DNA of 64,000 nt from an uncultured bacterium. GTDB taxonomy: Bacteria; Actinomycetota; Coriobacteriia; Coriobacteriales; Coriobacteriaceae. Below the pieces are notes generated by a model that did not search any database, was not told where the DNA came from, and saw only the letters and a program-made list of their open reading frames with translations. The translations under genes were made by a program, and so were the position numbers. This document shows, piece after piece, positions 34,551 to 43,320 of this stretch (position 1 is its first letter; every line of letters begins with the position of its first letter). Location of the stretch: positions 50,342 to 114,341 of the forward strand of contig CAJMMD010000004.1 of NCBI GenBank assembly GCA_905214465.1. The letters run 5' to 3'.

Positions 34551-34616
34551 CCAAAAAGGGACAGGTTTAATTTGGCAGGTCAAACGCTTTACCAATCAAA
34601 AATAACCTATCCCTTT
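34551..34616. repeat. REP-like hairpin with terminator character, copy 3
   Basis: AAAGGGACAGGTT (34555-34567) pairs with AACCTATCCCTTT (34604-34616) with one mismatch. On the minus strand the arm ends in TTTTT, so it can end transcription of the gene at 34627. The first 18 bases recur at 35285-35302 with one change. The core matches the repeats near 30 and 1245. Confidence 0.6.
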
Positions 34617-34626
34617 ATGCCAAATA

Positions 34627-35151
34627 TTAGGCCGCAGCGCAGACGCTACCGAGCAACTCACGCAGAGGAGACCCGATGCCCTCCAGCAGTTCGGGCGCGA
34701 TGATGGCAAAAACGGGAACCTCGCCGGCCCCCACGACGGCAGGCACCTTGCCCTCCGAGACGATACATCCATAAGGGACAAAACCGTCTTCGCCGACATC
34801 GAGCGCCGCCATGCGACGGGCGAGCTCGCGCGCAAAGCCGGCAGTATCGGCATCGCCAATCGCCAAGACAAAGTCCACGCCTTCGTCGGTCGCCAGGGCC
34901 ACGGCTTCGTCGATCAGCTCGTCTCCTCCGTCGCCTTCAACCGAGCCGCAGCGGAAAAGCACGCGCTCGAGCAGGGCGCGATCAACCGAGCCCAGCGCCG
35001 CCGAAACGAGCTCATCACGCGTGCGCTTGTCGCCTCCCAGCACGACCAGTGCCTTGGTGCCGCCATAGTGGGCAACCAATCGCCCGCACCAGCGAGCCAC
35101 ATCCCCATCCGCAACCAAGCGCGTCGGCATACCAAACCCATAGTTGACCAT
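34627..35151 (-). CDS. Half-size protein resembling the N-terminal domain of iron-containing alcohol dehydrogenases
   Basis: This 174-residue protein begins MVNYGFGMPTRLVADGDVAR, has KALVVLGGDKRTRDEL, then ATDEGVDFVLAIGDADTAGF. This parallels the N-terminal nucleotide-binding half of Fe-ADHs (YnPT, vllvyGgg, DfvlAvGGGS), with GGGS degenerated to GDAD. The metal-binding helical half is missing, so it cannot be a normal dehydrogenase. It ends cleanly at VCAAA. The ATG at 35151 is preferred because a purine-rich ribosome site precedes it. It could be a relic or a binding protein. Confidence 0.65.
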   Translation of the reverse strand: MVNYGFGMPTRLVADGDVARWCGRLVAHYGGTKALVVLGGDKRTRDELVSAALGSVDRALLERVLFRCGSVEGDGGDELIDEAVALATDEGVDFVLAIGDADTAGFARELARRMAALDVGEDGFVPYGCIVSEGKVPAVVGAGEVPVFAIIAPELLEGIGSPLRELLGSVCAAA

Positions 35152-35279
35152 TATCCCCACAACCCTTCCGTGCTTTATGGTGGTATCAATCGTTAGCCTC
35201 ATGCTACGAAGCGAGCTTTTCCGAGCTGTTACGCACTCTTTAGGGCTGCGTTAAAAACCCGATGCAGCCGCACGACCAT

Positions 35280-35302
35280 ACCTGCCAAAAAGGGGCAGGT
35301 TT
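35280..35302. repeat. REP-like hairpin, copy 4
   Basis: ACCTGCC and GGCAGGT form a seven-base stem around AAAAAGG, then TTTT. It shares CCAAAAAGGGRCAGGTTT with the element at 34551 and lies just upstream of the SOS boxes. Confidence 0.5.
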
Positions 35303-35330
35303 TGACGGTGTCCGGTCGAGCAGGTATTAT

Positions 35331-35361
35331 CGAACAGGTATTCGATAAGAACATGTGTTTG
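35331..35361 (+). promoter_or_regulatory. Two LexA (SOS) boxes before the Y-family polymerase
   Basis: CGAACAGGTATTCG (35331-35344) and AGAACATGTGTTTG (35348-35361) each fit the Gram-positive LexA consensus CGAAC-N4-GTTCG with one or two changes. A weaker third match, CGAGCAGGTATTAT, lies 16 bases upstream. They end 14 bases before the start codon, so LexA would block transcription until DNA damage occurs. Confidence 0.75.
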
Positions 35362-35374
35362 ATGGGAGGCTCGG

Positions 35375-36880
35375 ATGGAGCACGAGCAGCACACCTACAT
35401 CTGCATCGACCTCAAGACGTTTTATGCCAGCGTCGAGTGCGTCGATCGTGGGCTCGATCCGCTCACCACCAACCTGGTCGTTGCCGACGAATCGCGCGGA
35501 CGCACGACCATCTGTCTCGCTATCACGCAGACCATGAAGGACCTCGGGATACACAACCGCTGCCGTCTATTCGAGATTCCCGACGGCATCGACTACATCA
35601 AAGCAGTGCCGCGCATGCAACACTACATGGAGGTGTCGGCGCAAATCTACGGCGTCTATCTGGAATACGTCAGCCCCCAGGACGTGCACGTCTACTCCAT
35701 CGATGAGTGCTTTATCGACGTGACGCCCTATCTGGACCTTTATCACACCGATGCGGAAGGCTTCGCCTGCATGTTGCGCGACGAGGTCTTGGGGCGCACC
35801 GGCATCACGGCGACGGTCGGTATCGGCCCCAACCTATTCCAGGCCAAGGTGGCGCTCGACATCACCGCCAAGCACGTAGCCAGCCGCATTGGCGTACTCG
35901 ACGACGAGATCTTTCGCAAGGAGATCTGGCCCCATCGCCCCATCACCGACATCTGGGGCATCGGCCCCGGCGTGGCGGCCCGTCTCGAGAAATACGGCGT
36001 CTACGACCTGATGGGCGTCGCCGCACTCGACGAGAACCTGCTCTACGACGAACTCGGCGTCAACGCCGAATATCTCATCGACCACGCCTTCGGGCGCGAG
36101 CCGACAACCATCGCCGATATCCAAGCCTATCGCCCGCAAGCGACCTCGACCACCACAGGACAGGTGCTCTCGAAGGGCTATGCCTACGAGCAGGCCTACA
36201 CCGTCTTGCGCGAAATGGTCGACAACGCCGTGTTGGATCTAGTCGATAAGCACGTGGTCTGCGACAGCATCTCGCTCTTTGTGGGCTACGCGAGCGAGCG
36301 CGCCGACATACGCCGGCTCAACGCCAGCGGCACGGCGCAGTATATAGACGGCTGCGGACACTTGCGCTCGAGCACCTCGGGCATCGTGCCCGCAGCGACC
36401 GACGGCCCCGAGCTCGCGCCCCGTGCTCCCAAGCCCGTCCAGCGCGATGACGAAAGGCGTCGCCTGGTGCGCGAAGCGCAGGCAATCGATGGCATCTTTG
36501 TGGGAGAGCATGGCGGCAAACCGCGTGGTGGCTATGCCGCACTCTTTGCGCACTCCAACGCCTCGCGAAAGCTGCCCGAGCGCACTAATTCGTTTAAGAA
36601 AATCATGGGGTATTTCGATGACCTTTGGGCACAAACGGTCGATCCCAAACGACCGGTCAAGCGCATCAACCTGGGATTTGGCAATCTTGTGCCCGAGGAA
36701 TTTGCCACCATCGATCTGTTCAGCGATATCGAGGCCGATGAGCGCGAGCGCGACCTGGCGCGCGCCGTCCTGGCCGTGAAAGGCAAGTACGGCAAGAACG
36801 CGCTCGTCAAGGGATTAAGCTTTACCGCCGGCGCCACCGCGCGCGAACGCAACGATCAGGTAGGAGGACATCGTGCCTAA
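35375..36880 (+). CDS. Y-family DNA polymerase (UmuC/UvrX-like)
   Basis: This 501-residue translesion polymerase has IDLKTFYASVE with catalytic Asp at 12, YSIDECFID with Asp/Glu at 110-111, a helix-hairpin-helix DIWGIGPGVAARLEKYG, and a C-terminal little-finger region containing a divergent insert of about 100 residues. The length is longer than DinB and fits UvrX/UmuC-like proteins of Gram-positive bacteria. GGGAGG precedes the ATG. It overlaps the YolD-like gene by 8 bases, the known yolD-uvrX type pairing in reverse order. Two SOS boxes predict damage induction. Confidence 0.92.
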   Translation: MEHEQHTYICIDLKTFYASVECVDRGLDPLTTNLVVADESRGRTTICLAITQTMKDLGIHNRCRLFEIPDGIDYIKAVPRMQHYMEVSAQIYGVYLEYVSPQDVHVYSIDECFIDVTPYLDLYHTDAEGFACMLRDEVLGRTGITATVGIGPNLFQAKVALDITAKHVASRIGVLDDEIFRKEIWPHRPITDIWGIGPGVAARLEKYGVYDLMGVAALDENLLYDELGVNAEYLIDHAFGREPTTIADIQAYRPQATSTTTGQVLSKGYAYEQAYTVLREMVDNAVLDLVDKHVVCDSISLFVGYASERADIRRLNASGTAQYIDGCGHLRSSTSGIVPAATDGPELAPRAPKPVQRDDERRRLVREAQAIDGIFVGEHGGKPRGGYAALFAHSNASRKLPERTNSFKKIMGYFDDLWAQTVDPKRPVKRINLGFGNLVPEEFATIDLFSDIEADERERDLARAVLAVKGKYGKNALVKGLSFTAGATARERNDQVGGHRA

Positions 36881-37298
36881 GTCCCAACAACAGCCGATGC
36901 GGCCACCGACGCCTTTTGAACGTCTAGCGGACCCCGAGGGAAGACGTCGATCCGCCGACCCCAAGCTCACCGCCAACGGCGCCGTCCGTGCCGGCCGTGC
37001 CGCGCAGTTTATGCCCTTTGCCGCCCTCACGGGATACTACGAACTCGTGCGCAAGCAGGAAATCACCGTCGAGCCAAAACGTGAGCTCACGGAAGAAAAA
37101 GCCCTCGAGCTTTCGAAAAAACTCGAGGGTCTCAAACGTGGCGACTTGGTTCGTGTCACCTATTACGATACATACGGCTATCGCAGCCGCACCGGCATCC
37201 TCGACGAGGCGCTCCCCGCCTTCAAGCTCCTCAAGCTCCGAGACATCGCCATCGACTTCGACGACATCCAAGACATCGAGCTGCGCGGACGGGCCTAG
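36873..37298 (+). CDS. YolD-like protein
   Basis: This 141-residue protein fits the YolD-like family, small proteins encoded with Y-family polymerases in Firmicutes and relatives. GRAAQFMPFAALTGYYELVR (about 42-61) and RVTYYDTYGYRSRTG are the recognisable core. The GTG start at 36873 lies within the polymerase 3' end after TAGGAGG, so translation is coupled. It probably assists or regulates the polymerase. The N-terminal 35 residues are basic and probably disordered. Confidence 0.82.
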   Translation: MPKSQQQPMRPPTPFERLADPEGRRRSADPKLTANGAVRAGRAAQFMPFAALTGYYELVRKQEITVEPKRELTEEKALELSKKLEGLKRGDLVRVTYYDTYGYRSRTGILDEALPAFKLLKLRDIAIDFDDIQDIELRGRA

Positions 37299-37324
37299 CC
37301 AAGGAAGCGCACCCAGAGCGACGC

Positions 37325-37708
37325 TTACAGCGTCATGACGTAGTAACCCGCATCTCTCACGGCAGTCTCAAGGACACCGCGATTGATCGGCCGCTTGGAG
37401 CGCACACGCGCTGTGTGGTCCGCGTACGTTACCGTAGCCCACACACCATCCAGCGCATTGAGGGCATTGGCTACATTCTGAGCGCAGCCTTCACAGCTCA
37501 TGCCGCCGATGAGCAGCTCATCGCTATAGGGATAGTGTGACGCATCGGTATCCACCACAACAACCTTTTTGGCCTTCTTGCCGCTCGCACCATCGCTGCA
37601 ACAACTCTTCCCGTGTGTCGAAGCGGCAATGCGACGCAGTCCAAAAAACATGCCGACGGCAATGACGGCCAGCACGATGAGATTCGCAGGGTTGAGCAAG
37701 TCACTCAT
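37325..37708 (-). CDS. Membrane-anchored HMA (copper-chaperone-like) protein
   Basis: This 127-residue protein has an N-terminal membrane helix (about 8-26), a short Cys-containing linker with KSCCSD, and a C-terminal heavy-metal-associated domain with GMSCEGCAQNV (about 70-80), the CxxC metal site. It probably holds Cu(I) or another soft metal near the membrane. The ATG at 37708 follows AGGGGAG. No copper ATPase is adjacent. A CsoR-like dyad lies in its promoter region. Confidence 0.85.
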   Translation of the reverse strand: MSDLLNPANLIVLAVIAVGMFFGLRRIAASTHGKSCCSDGASGKKAKKVVVVDTDASHYPYSDELLIGGMSCEGCAQNVANALNALDGVWATVTYADHTARVRSKRPINRGVLETAVRDAGYYVMTL

Positions 37709-37737
37709 GCGCTCCCCTTTCAAGTAGCACTATCTAG

Positions 37738-37754
37738 ATACCCCCATGGGGTGT
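37738..37754. promoter_or_regulatory. CsoR-like dyad upstream of the HMA gene
   Basis: ATACCCC-CAT-GGGGTGT is a C/G-run dyad like known CsoR sites. It lies 30 bases before the start. On the minus strand TTAAGA and TATCTA flank it with 19-base spacing, so a MerR-type site is also possible. Confidence 0.5.
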
Positions 37755-37883
37755 CCCCATCTTAACCCAAAATCATGTCTGTTCGGTCAATTAGTTTCCC
37801 TCTTCAAACTTTTTTGTTGACCATGGCTTACTTTCGTGTATAAGTTTTCCTAGGCTAACAACTGAGGACCCGAAAGGAGCATC

Positions 37884-38588
37884 GTGACTCGAACCATTGA
37901 CATCCCAACATACCAAACGGCTGTCGTGCGCAACTGCTCTCCCACGCTCGCGGGCATCAAGCCGGCATCGCTCTTTACCTATCCAGGCACCTACGCCCAC
38001 GGGGACGGCTCGACCACAACCGAAACCATCGCAGAACGCCGCGCGCGCCTGCTCAACGTTATCGCCCAGTGCAATCGCGAGCTTGACCCGCTCGGCATCC
38101 ACCTGAGTGTTTTGGTCTGGCGCCCCTGCGGAGCGCTCATCTATGTGTACCGCCCTGCGGACCTCATGAGATACCTCTCCGACCCCCGCGCCACGACGGC
38201 GCTTGCCGCCGAAGGTTACGATGTCCACAACCTGCCCGCATCCCTGGTGCATCTCGCTGCGCGTATCACGCTGGCAAGCAGCAATGCCGCAGAAAGTGCC
38301 TATGACGGCAGCGTCTGCGCACTCGCGCGAAATAGGCACTGCGATACGGGGTGCATGTGCGAGTTCCCCCACGAAATCGGCTATTTTTTGGGCTATCCCT
38401 ACGAAGATGTCCATCAGTTTATCGTCCAGCACGGCGAAAACTATAAGATCTTTGGCGCATGGAAGGTATACACAAACGTTGAGCAGGCGCTCACGACCTT
38501 CGATTCCTATCGCGCATGCACGCAATACCTTACCTACATCTATCAACAGGGCTGCACTCTGGGACAACTTGTCCAGGCAACCCGATAG
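37884..38588 (+). CDS. DUF3793 family protein
   Basis: This 234-residue cytoplasmic protein fits DUF3793. The conserved C-terminal core is FPHEIGYFLGYPYEDVHQFI, followed by FGAWKVYTN. It has a Cys-rich patch HCDTGCMC (about 152-159). The function is unknown; the family often accompanies flavodoxin and iron or haem transport genes in anaerobes, and a flavodoxin follows here. The GTG start at 37884 has AAAGGAG. Confidence 0.88.
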   Translation: MTRTIDIPTYQTAVVRNCSPTLAGIKPASLFTYPGTYAHGDGSTTTETIAERRARLLNVIAQCNRELDPLGIHLSVLVWRPCGALIYVYRPADLMRYLSDPRATTALAAEGYDVHNLPASLVHLAARITLASSNAAESAYDGSVCALARNRHCDTGCMCEFPHEIGYFLGYPYEDVHQFIVQHGENYKIFGAWKVYTNVEQALTTFDSYRACTQYLTYIYQQGCTLGQLVQATR

Positions 38589-38634
38589 AGCATCCAAAAC
38601 GCGGCCGCACGCCGCACAACCGAAAGGAAAACAT

Positions 38635-39054
38635 ATGAACAAGATCGCAGTCGTCTACTGGAGCGGTACAGGCAACACCGAGGCCATGGCAAACTTCGTT
38701 GCCGAGGGCGCAACCGGTGCCGGCGCCGAGGCAGAGGTCATTCCCTGCGCCGACTTCTCTGCCGACAAGGCCGCCGAATATGATGCCTTCGCCTTCGGCT
38801 GCCCCGCCATGGGCTCCGAGGAGCTCGAGTACGATGAGTTCCAGCCGATGTGGGACGAAGTCAAGGAAACCCTCGGTGACAAGAAGGTCGTCCTCTTTGG
38901 CTCCTATTCGTGGGCCGAGGGCGAGTGGATGGACAACTGGAAGGCCGACGCCGACGAGGCAGGTGTCAACGTCGTCGATTCCGTCATCTGCTACGACGCC
39001 CCCGACGATGAGGGCGAAGCGGCCTGCAAGGCCCTGGGAGCGGAGCTGGCCTAA
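38635..39054 (+). CDS. Flavodoxin
   Basis: This 139-residue FMN protein has the phosphate loop SGTGNTEAMA (about 10-19), the isoalloxazine-side region FGCPAMGSEELE and GSYSWAEGEWMD. The length fits short-chain flavodoxins of anaerobes. It would carry electrons at low potential, possibly to radical SAM enzymes. The ATG at 38635 follows AAAGGAAA. It is co-directional with and 46 bases after the DUF3793 gene. Confidence 0.94.
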   Translation: MNKIAVVYWSGTGNTEAMANFVAEGATGAGAEAEVIPCADFSADKAAEYDAFAFGCPAMGSEELEYDEFQPMWDEVKETLGDKKVVLFGSYSWAEGEWMDNWKADADEAGVNVVDSVICYDAPDDEGEAACKALGAELA

Positions 39055-39125
39055 CGAAGCCGCCAGAAAGTCGCAAGGCAACTAACAGCCGAGCACCGCA
39101 CAACAACAGTCGCTCATGCCCAAAC

Positions 39126-39160
39126 AAAAACGGGGGCCGGATACTATCCGATCCCCGTTT
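39126..39160. terminator. Bidirectional terminator between flavodoxin and ABC transporter genes
   Basis: AAACGGGG and CCCCGTTT close a hairpin with an inner GGAT/ATCC pair. T-runs occur on both sides, so it serves both convergent transcripts. Confidence 0.75.
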
Positions 39161-39186
39161 GTTATATCGACAATTTCGACGCGCCG

Positions 39187-39939
39187 CTACGAGATATTGC
39201 CCAAGAACGCCTTGGTGCGCTCGCTCTTGGGGTGGTCGAAGACCTCGCTCGGCGTACCCTCTTCCACGATAACGCCACCGTCCATAAAGACGACGCGGTC
39301 GGCGACATCGCGGGCAAAGCCCATCTCGTGCGTCACCACGATCATGGTCATGCCGTCGTGCGCGAGATCGCGCATGACGCCAAGGACGTCGCGGACAAGC
39401 TCGGGGTCAAGCGCCGACGTGGCCTCATCAAAGAGCATCACATGCGGATTCATCGACAGGGCGCGGGCGATGGCAACGCGCTGCTGCTGGCCACCCGAGA
39501 GCTGGCTCGGCATAAAGTCGATGCGCTCGGCAAGACCGACCTTGGTCAGCTCCTCGATAGCGATTTTCTCGGCCTCTTCCTTGCTGCGCTTGAGTACCTT
39601 TTGCTGTGCGAGCATGACGTTCTTTTTGACTGACAGGTGCGGGAACAAATTGAACTGCTGGAACACCATACCCAGATGCGTACGTACCTTGTTAAGGTCG
39701 ACGCCCTTGGCGCAAACGTCCACGCCCTCAACGACGATCGAGCCGCTCGTGGGATGCTCCAGACGATTGATGCAGCGAAGCATCGTCGACTTGCCCGAGC
39801 CCGAAGGACCCAGGACTACGACGACCTCGCCCTTGTGCACATCCAGATCGATATCGCGCAGGACCACGTTATCGCCGAAGGCCTTCTGGAGGTTCTTGAT
39901 GCTGACGACGACCTCGTTCGAGTTATTGGTTTCGCTCAT
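39187..39939 (-). CDS. Polar amino-acid ABC transporter ATP-binding protein (GlnQ-like)
   Basis: This 250-residue ATPase has Walker [10 protein letters not shown] (about 44-52), the Q-loop [10 protein letters not shown], the signature LSGGQQQRV, and Walker [14 protein letters not shown]. The sequence is of the GlnQ/HisP class energising polar amino-acid uptake. It begins 12 bases after the permease stop, with GGAGG before the ATG. Confidence 0.94.
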   Translation of the reverse strand: MSETNNSNEVVVSIKNLQKAFGDNVVLRDIDLDVHKGEVVVVLGPSGSGKSTMLRCINRLEHPTSGSIVVEGVDVCAKGVDLNKVRTHLGMVFQQFNLFPHLSVKKNVMLAQQKVLKRSKEEAEKIAIEELTKVGLAERIDFMPSQLSGGQQQRVAIARALSMNPHVMLFDEATSALDPELVRDVLGVMRDLAHDGMTMIVVTHEMGFARDVADRVVFMDGGVIVEEGTPSEVFDHPKSERTKAFLGNIS

Positions 39940-39951
39940 GATAGGACCTCC

Positions 39952-41313
39952 TTACAGACCGGCGATGTGGTCGGCGGGCGTCGCGACGACCTGTCCAGCG
40001 CTCTTGGCGGGACGCTTCTTCTTGGTTTCGGCCGTCCCCAGAAGCCTCGCCTCAAGACCGCTCACCAAGCGAGCAAGCGGCAGGGTGATGACCAGGTAGA
40101 ACAGCGCGGCAACCACATACGGCGTAATGGAACCCGTCGTGGCCACGATGGTACGGGCGTTCATGACGATCTCGACCACGCCCACGGCCGCGAGCAGCGA
40201 CGTATCCTTGTAAAGCAGGATGAACTCACTGGTCAGCGTAGGCAGGACATTGCGGAACGTCTGCGGAATCATAACGTAGAGCAGCGTCTGGAAGGCGTTC
40301 ATGCCCAGCGAGCGCGCGGCCTCGTTCTGGCCCTTGGGGATCGACTGAATACCGGCGCGGAAGATCTCGCACAGGTAGGCGGACGAGTTCATGGCCATGA
40401 CGATGACGCCCAGCACATAGTCGTCAACCTTGACGCCGGCCAGCGGCAGACCGAAGAACGCGATGTAGATCTGCAGGAACGCCGGCGTACCGCGGATGAT
40501 ATTCACATAGATGCCGGCAAGGCAACGCAGGATGCGCGACTTGGAGATGCGCATGAGCGACAAGGCAAAGCCAAAGGGAATTGCCAGCGGAAACGCCACG
40601 AGCACGATCGAGAGCGACATGAGGAAGCCTTTGAAGACGATCGGCAGGCTCTGGACCAAAATGACCGGGTTCAGGAACAGGCGAAGGAACATGTTGGAAT
40701 TCCATGCCTCGACCCACGGCTGCTCCTTAAGGTCGGCCAGGAAGTTATCGAATGCCGTCACGCCCTTAATCTCGACGGAAGGAATCTTAGAAATCTTCTT
40801 GGTCGAACCGTCGGCGAGCGTATAGGTGCCGCTGAAGGCCTCATCGCCGCCCTCGACGGGAAACGTCACGCCGTAAACCTCGACACGGAAAAAGCCTCCG
40901 GCAGGCGCCGTCTCGCCAAAGTCGATCTTGAGCGTCTGGCCGTCAGCCTTGCACGTGGGCTTCATGGGCGTACGATCCATGAGGTCCTCGCCCGAGAGCA
41001 TCGTCAATCGCGTGTCATCGGTGTCAAACGTCGTGCCGTCGACAAACGTCAGCGAAAGACCGCTCAGCTCCTCGTCGGCATCGGCCTGAACCTCCCAGGT
41101 AATGCGCGTCTCGGTGCCGCCGACCACAGTGCTGCCCGAACCGGTGTTGGGTCGGGCGGTAATCTTTGCGGTCTCAAGCGCCTGGGCGGTCGTGGGCACG
41201 CAGGCCCCCACGCATACCAGGGCGAGCGCCACAGCCAGGGCACAGGCCAGCTTTTGGAGCATCGAGGGCAGTGGATAGCTCTGGCCCATAGCTCCTTGGT
41301 TCAATCGAGACAA
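39952..41313 (-). CDS. Amino-acid ABC permease with N-terminal extracellular domain
   Basis: This 453-residue protein has three parts: a signal-like hydrophobic segment (about 18-45, ending AQALET), an unrecognised domain of about 140 residues (ITARPNTGSGSTVVGGTETR onward), and a standard HisM/GlnP-type permease (from about 215) with the EAARSLGMN coupling motif. Ordinary permeases of this class are about 220 residues. The added domain would lie outside the cell and could aid substrate capture. The TTG start at 41313 has AGGAG at proper spacing; an ATG at 41289 is the alternative. Confidence 0.88.
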   Translation of the reverse strand: MSRLNQGAMGQSYPLPSMLQKLACALAVALALVCVGACVPTTAQALETAKITARPNTGSGSTVVGGTETRITWEVQADADEELSGLSLTFVDGTTFDTDDTRLTMLSGEDLMDRTPMKPTCKADGQTLKIDFGETAPAGGFFRVEVYGVTFPVEGGDEAFSGTYTLADGSTKKISKIPSVEIKGVTAFDNFLADLKEQPWVEAWNSNMFLRLFLNPVILVQSLPIVFKGFLMSLSIVLVAFPLAIPFGFALSLMRISKSRILRCLAGIYVNIIRGTPAFLQIYIAFFGLPLAGVKVDDYVLGVIVMAMNSSAYLCEIFRAGIQSIPKGQNEAARSLGMNAFQTLLYVMIPQTFRNVLPTLTSEFILLYKDTSLLAAVGVVEIVMNARTIVATTGSITPYVVAALFYLVITLPLARLVSGLEARLLGTAETKKKRPAKSAGQVVATPADHIAGL

Positions 41314-41379
41314 GGTGGCTCCTAACGTTTAAGTTGCCGGCAAAACGAGACGGAAACACTCTCCGTCAAGAGAAGCGCA

Positions 41380-41408
41380 AAGGCCCTCTCCGCAAAACGG
41401 AAAGGGCC
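41380..41408 (-). terminator. Attenuator between substrate-binding protein and permease genes
   Basis: On the minus strand GGCCCTTTCCG and CGGAGAGGGCC (one G-U pair) form an 11-base stem followed by TTTGCG. It allows more binding protein than permease to be made. Confidence 0.7.
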
Positions 41409-41430
41409 CGCGCGCAATCAAGTAGCTATT

Positions 41431-42291
41431 TTACTTGATGTTGTACTTAGCCATGAGGGCGTCGATGGTACCGTCGTCGGTCAGGTCCTTGATGGCCTGG
41501 TTGATGTCGTCCCTGAGCTTGGTGTTGCCCTGGTTGATGGCGATGGCGTACTCCTCGCCGGTGCTGATCTGCTTGATGGTCTGGCAGGTGTTGAACTGCT
41601 CGGCGGTCAGCTGACTGGCAACGGAGCGGTTGGTGACTACGGCGTCACCCTTGTCGGACTGCAGGGCGCTGAAGCACTCGGTGGCGTCCTTGTAGGGGAC
41701 GATCTTGGCCTTGGGGAAGTTCTCCTGGGCAAAGGCCTCGGCGGTCGAGCCAGACTGGACGATGATGGTAGCGTCGGCGTTGTTGAGCTTCTCGCTGTAG
41801 TTATCGGCCGTAATGTCGGTGTTATCGACCTTGGTCACGATAGCCTGATCGTCCATGTAGTAGGAATCGGAGAAAGTGACTTCCTTCTCGCGCTCGGGCG
41901 TGTCGGTGATAGCCGCGATGGCGACGTCATACTTGGCGCCCGAAGCGACGCCCGGAACCAGCGTGTCGAAGTCGTTGTTGACGTACTCGACATCCAGACC
42001 CAGCTTGTCACCGATAGCCTTGATGAGCTCAAGGTCAAAGCCCTGGTAGTCGCCGTTGTCATCCTTGTACTCAAACGGAGCGTACTCGGCAGAGGTGCCG
42101 ACGGTCAGCGTACCGTCCTTGACGAGTGCATACTCCTTGGAGCCGTCGACCTTCTCGACCTTCGCGTTGTCAGAGCTGCTGGAACCGGCATCGGAACCAG
42201 AGGTGGCGTTGGACGAACCACAGCCCGTCAGTGCAAGAGCGAGCGCCATGGCGCCCGTGGCTGCAAACGCGCCAAGCTTCTTGAGCTTCAT
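41431..42291 (-). CDS. Polar amino-acid ABC transporter substrate-binding lipoprotein
   Basis: This 286-residue lipoprotein has a signal peptide with lipobox ALTGC (Cys at about 23), a Ser-rich linker, then a type II periplasmic-binding fold: GTLTVGTSAEYAPFEY, GFDLELIKAIGDKLG and YDVAIAAITDTPEREKEVTF. It should capture a polar or cystine-like amino acid. The ATG at 42291 follows GGAAGGAG. It heads the operon with permease and ATPase. Confidence 0.94.
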   Translation of the reverse strand: MKLKKLGAFAATGAMALALALTGCGSSNATSGSDAGSSSSDNAKVEKVDGSKEYALVKDGTLTVGTSAEYAPFEYKDDNGDYQGFDLELIKAIGDKLGLDVEYVNNDFDTLVPGVASGAKYDVAIAAITDTPEREKEVTFSDSYYMDDQAIVTKVDNTDITADNYSEKLNNADATIIVQSGSTAEAFAQENFPKAKIVPYKDATECFSALQSDKGDAVVTNRSVASQLTAEQFNTCQTIKQISTGEEYAIAINQGNTKLRDDINQAIKDLTDDGTIDALMAKYNIK

Positions 42292-42438
42292 AATCAGTCT
42301 CCTTCCAGTGACCCCGTTTGATTCAGAGGTCTGCAAAAACTGTTGGCTATTATGCACCCGGAATTACGAATCTGCAATGAGAAAACTGATTGAAACAAAC
42401 CCATAACGTGAATGGAATACTCCACTTAGCAACAGTCA

Positions 42439-43305
42439 TTACTGCTGCAATGACCTTAACAGTTTGATTTCAGCTGCATAACCTGCAAGTTCGTTCGGCG
42501 TCTCCAAAATAAATGGAAGTGCACGCAAGCGGCTATTCGATACAATATTCTGCATAACCTGCATACCGCCACCAAACTCTTCACTACCCAGGTAGCCCTT
42601 GCCAATGCACTCGTGGCGATCCTTATGGGCGCCGCAGGGGTTCTTGGAGTCATTGATATGCACGGCGCGCAAGCGCTCGATACCCACCACGCGGTCGAAC
42701 TCGTCGAGTACGCCGTCCAGATCATGGATGATGTCGTAGCCGGCATCGCTCACATGGCAGGTGTCCAAACAAACGCCCAGCTTATCGGATAGCTCTGGAC
42801 ACTTGGCGGCAACGCCCTCGATAATGCACGCCAGCTCTTCAAAGCTACGGCCCACCTCGGTGCCCTTACCCGCCATGGTCTCGAGCAATACCGTCGTCTG
42901 CTGTCCCTCAAACATCACCTGGCACAGCGTGTCGACAATCATCTGAATGCCGGCGTCTGCCCCCTGTCCCACATGCGCACCGGGATGGAAGTTGTAGTAG
43001 TTGCCGGGCAGTGCTTCCAGACGCTGCAAATCTTCCGCCATAGCCTCCAAGGCAAACTCGCGCGCTCGCTCCTTAGCGGAGCAGGGGTTATAGGTATACG
43101 GGGCATGCGCCACCAGCGGTCCAAAGTCGTTTTGCGCCATAAGCTCGCGCAGAGCCGCCACGTCATCCATGTCAAGGTCTTTTGCCTTGCCACCGCGCGG
43201 GTTGCGCGTAAAGAACGCAAAGGTATTGGCACCAATGGACAACGCCGTCTCCCCCATTGCCCGATAGCCCTTCGTCGTCGAAAGATGACACCCGATCGTC
43301 AGCAT
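42439..43305 (-). CDS. nfo: Endonuclease IV (AP endonuclease)
   Basis: This 288-residue TIM-barrel enzyme cuts DNA at abasic sites. Zinc-ligand motifs are visible: [66 protein letters not shown] and FILETPNE. The length matches the family. It is transcribed leftwards as a single gene. A structured repeat lies upstream at 43321-43404. Confidence 0.95.
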   Translation of the reverse strand: MLTIGCHLSTTKGYRAMGETALSIGANTFAFFTRNPRGGKAKDLDMDDVAALRELMAQNDFGPLVAHAPYTYNPCSAKERAREFALEAMAEDLQRLEALPGNYYNFHPGAHVGQGADAGIQMIVDTLCQVMFEGQQTTVLLETMAGKGTEVGRSFEELACIIEGVAAKCPELSDKLGVCLDTCHVSDAGYDIIHDLDGVLDEFDRVVGIERLRAVHINDSKNPCGAHKDRHECIGKGYLGSEEFGGGMQVMQNIVSNSRLRALPFILETPNELAGYAAEIKLLRSLQQ

Positions 43306-43320
43306 CTCCAGCTCCCCCTC

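Noticed and set aside
37791..38642. 283-codon frame opposite DUF3793
   Set aside because: The plus-strand DUF3793 protein has a recognisable conserved core, while this frame has none.
39637..41325. 562-codon open frame antisense to the ABC permease
   Set aside because: Arg/Asp/His-rich composition typical of antisense shadows; the permease reading is far better supported.
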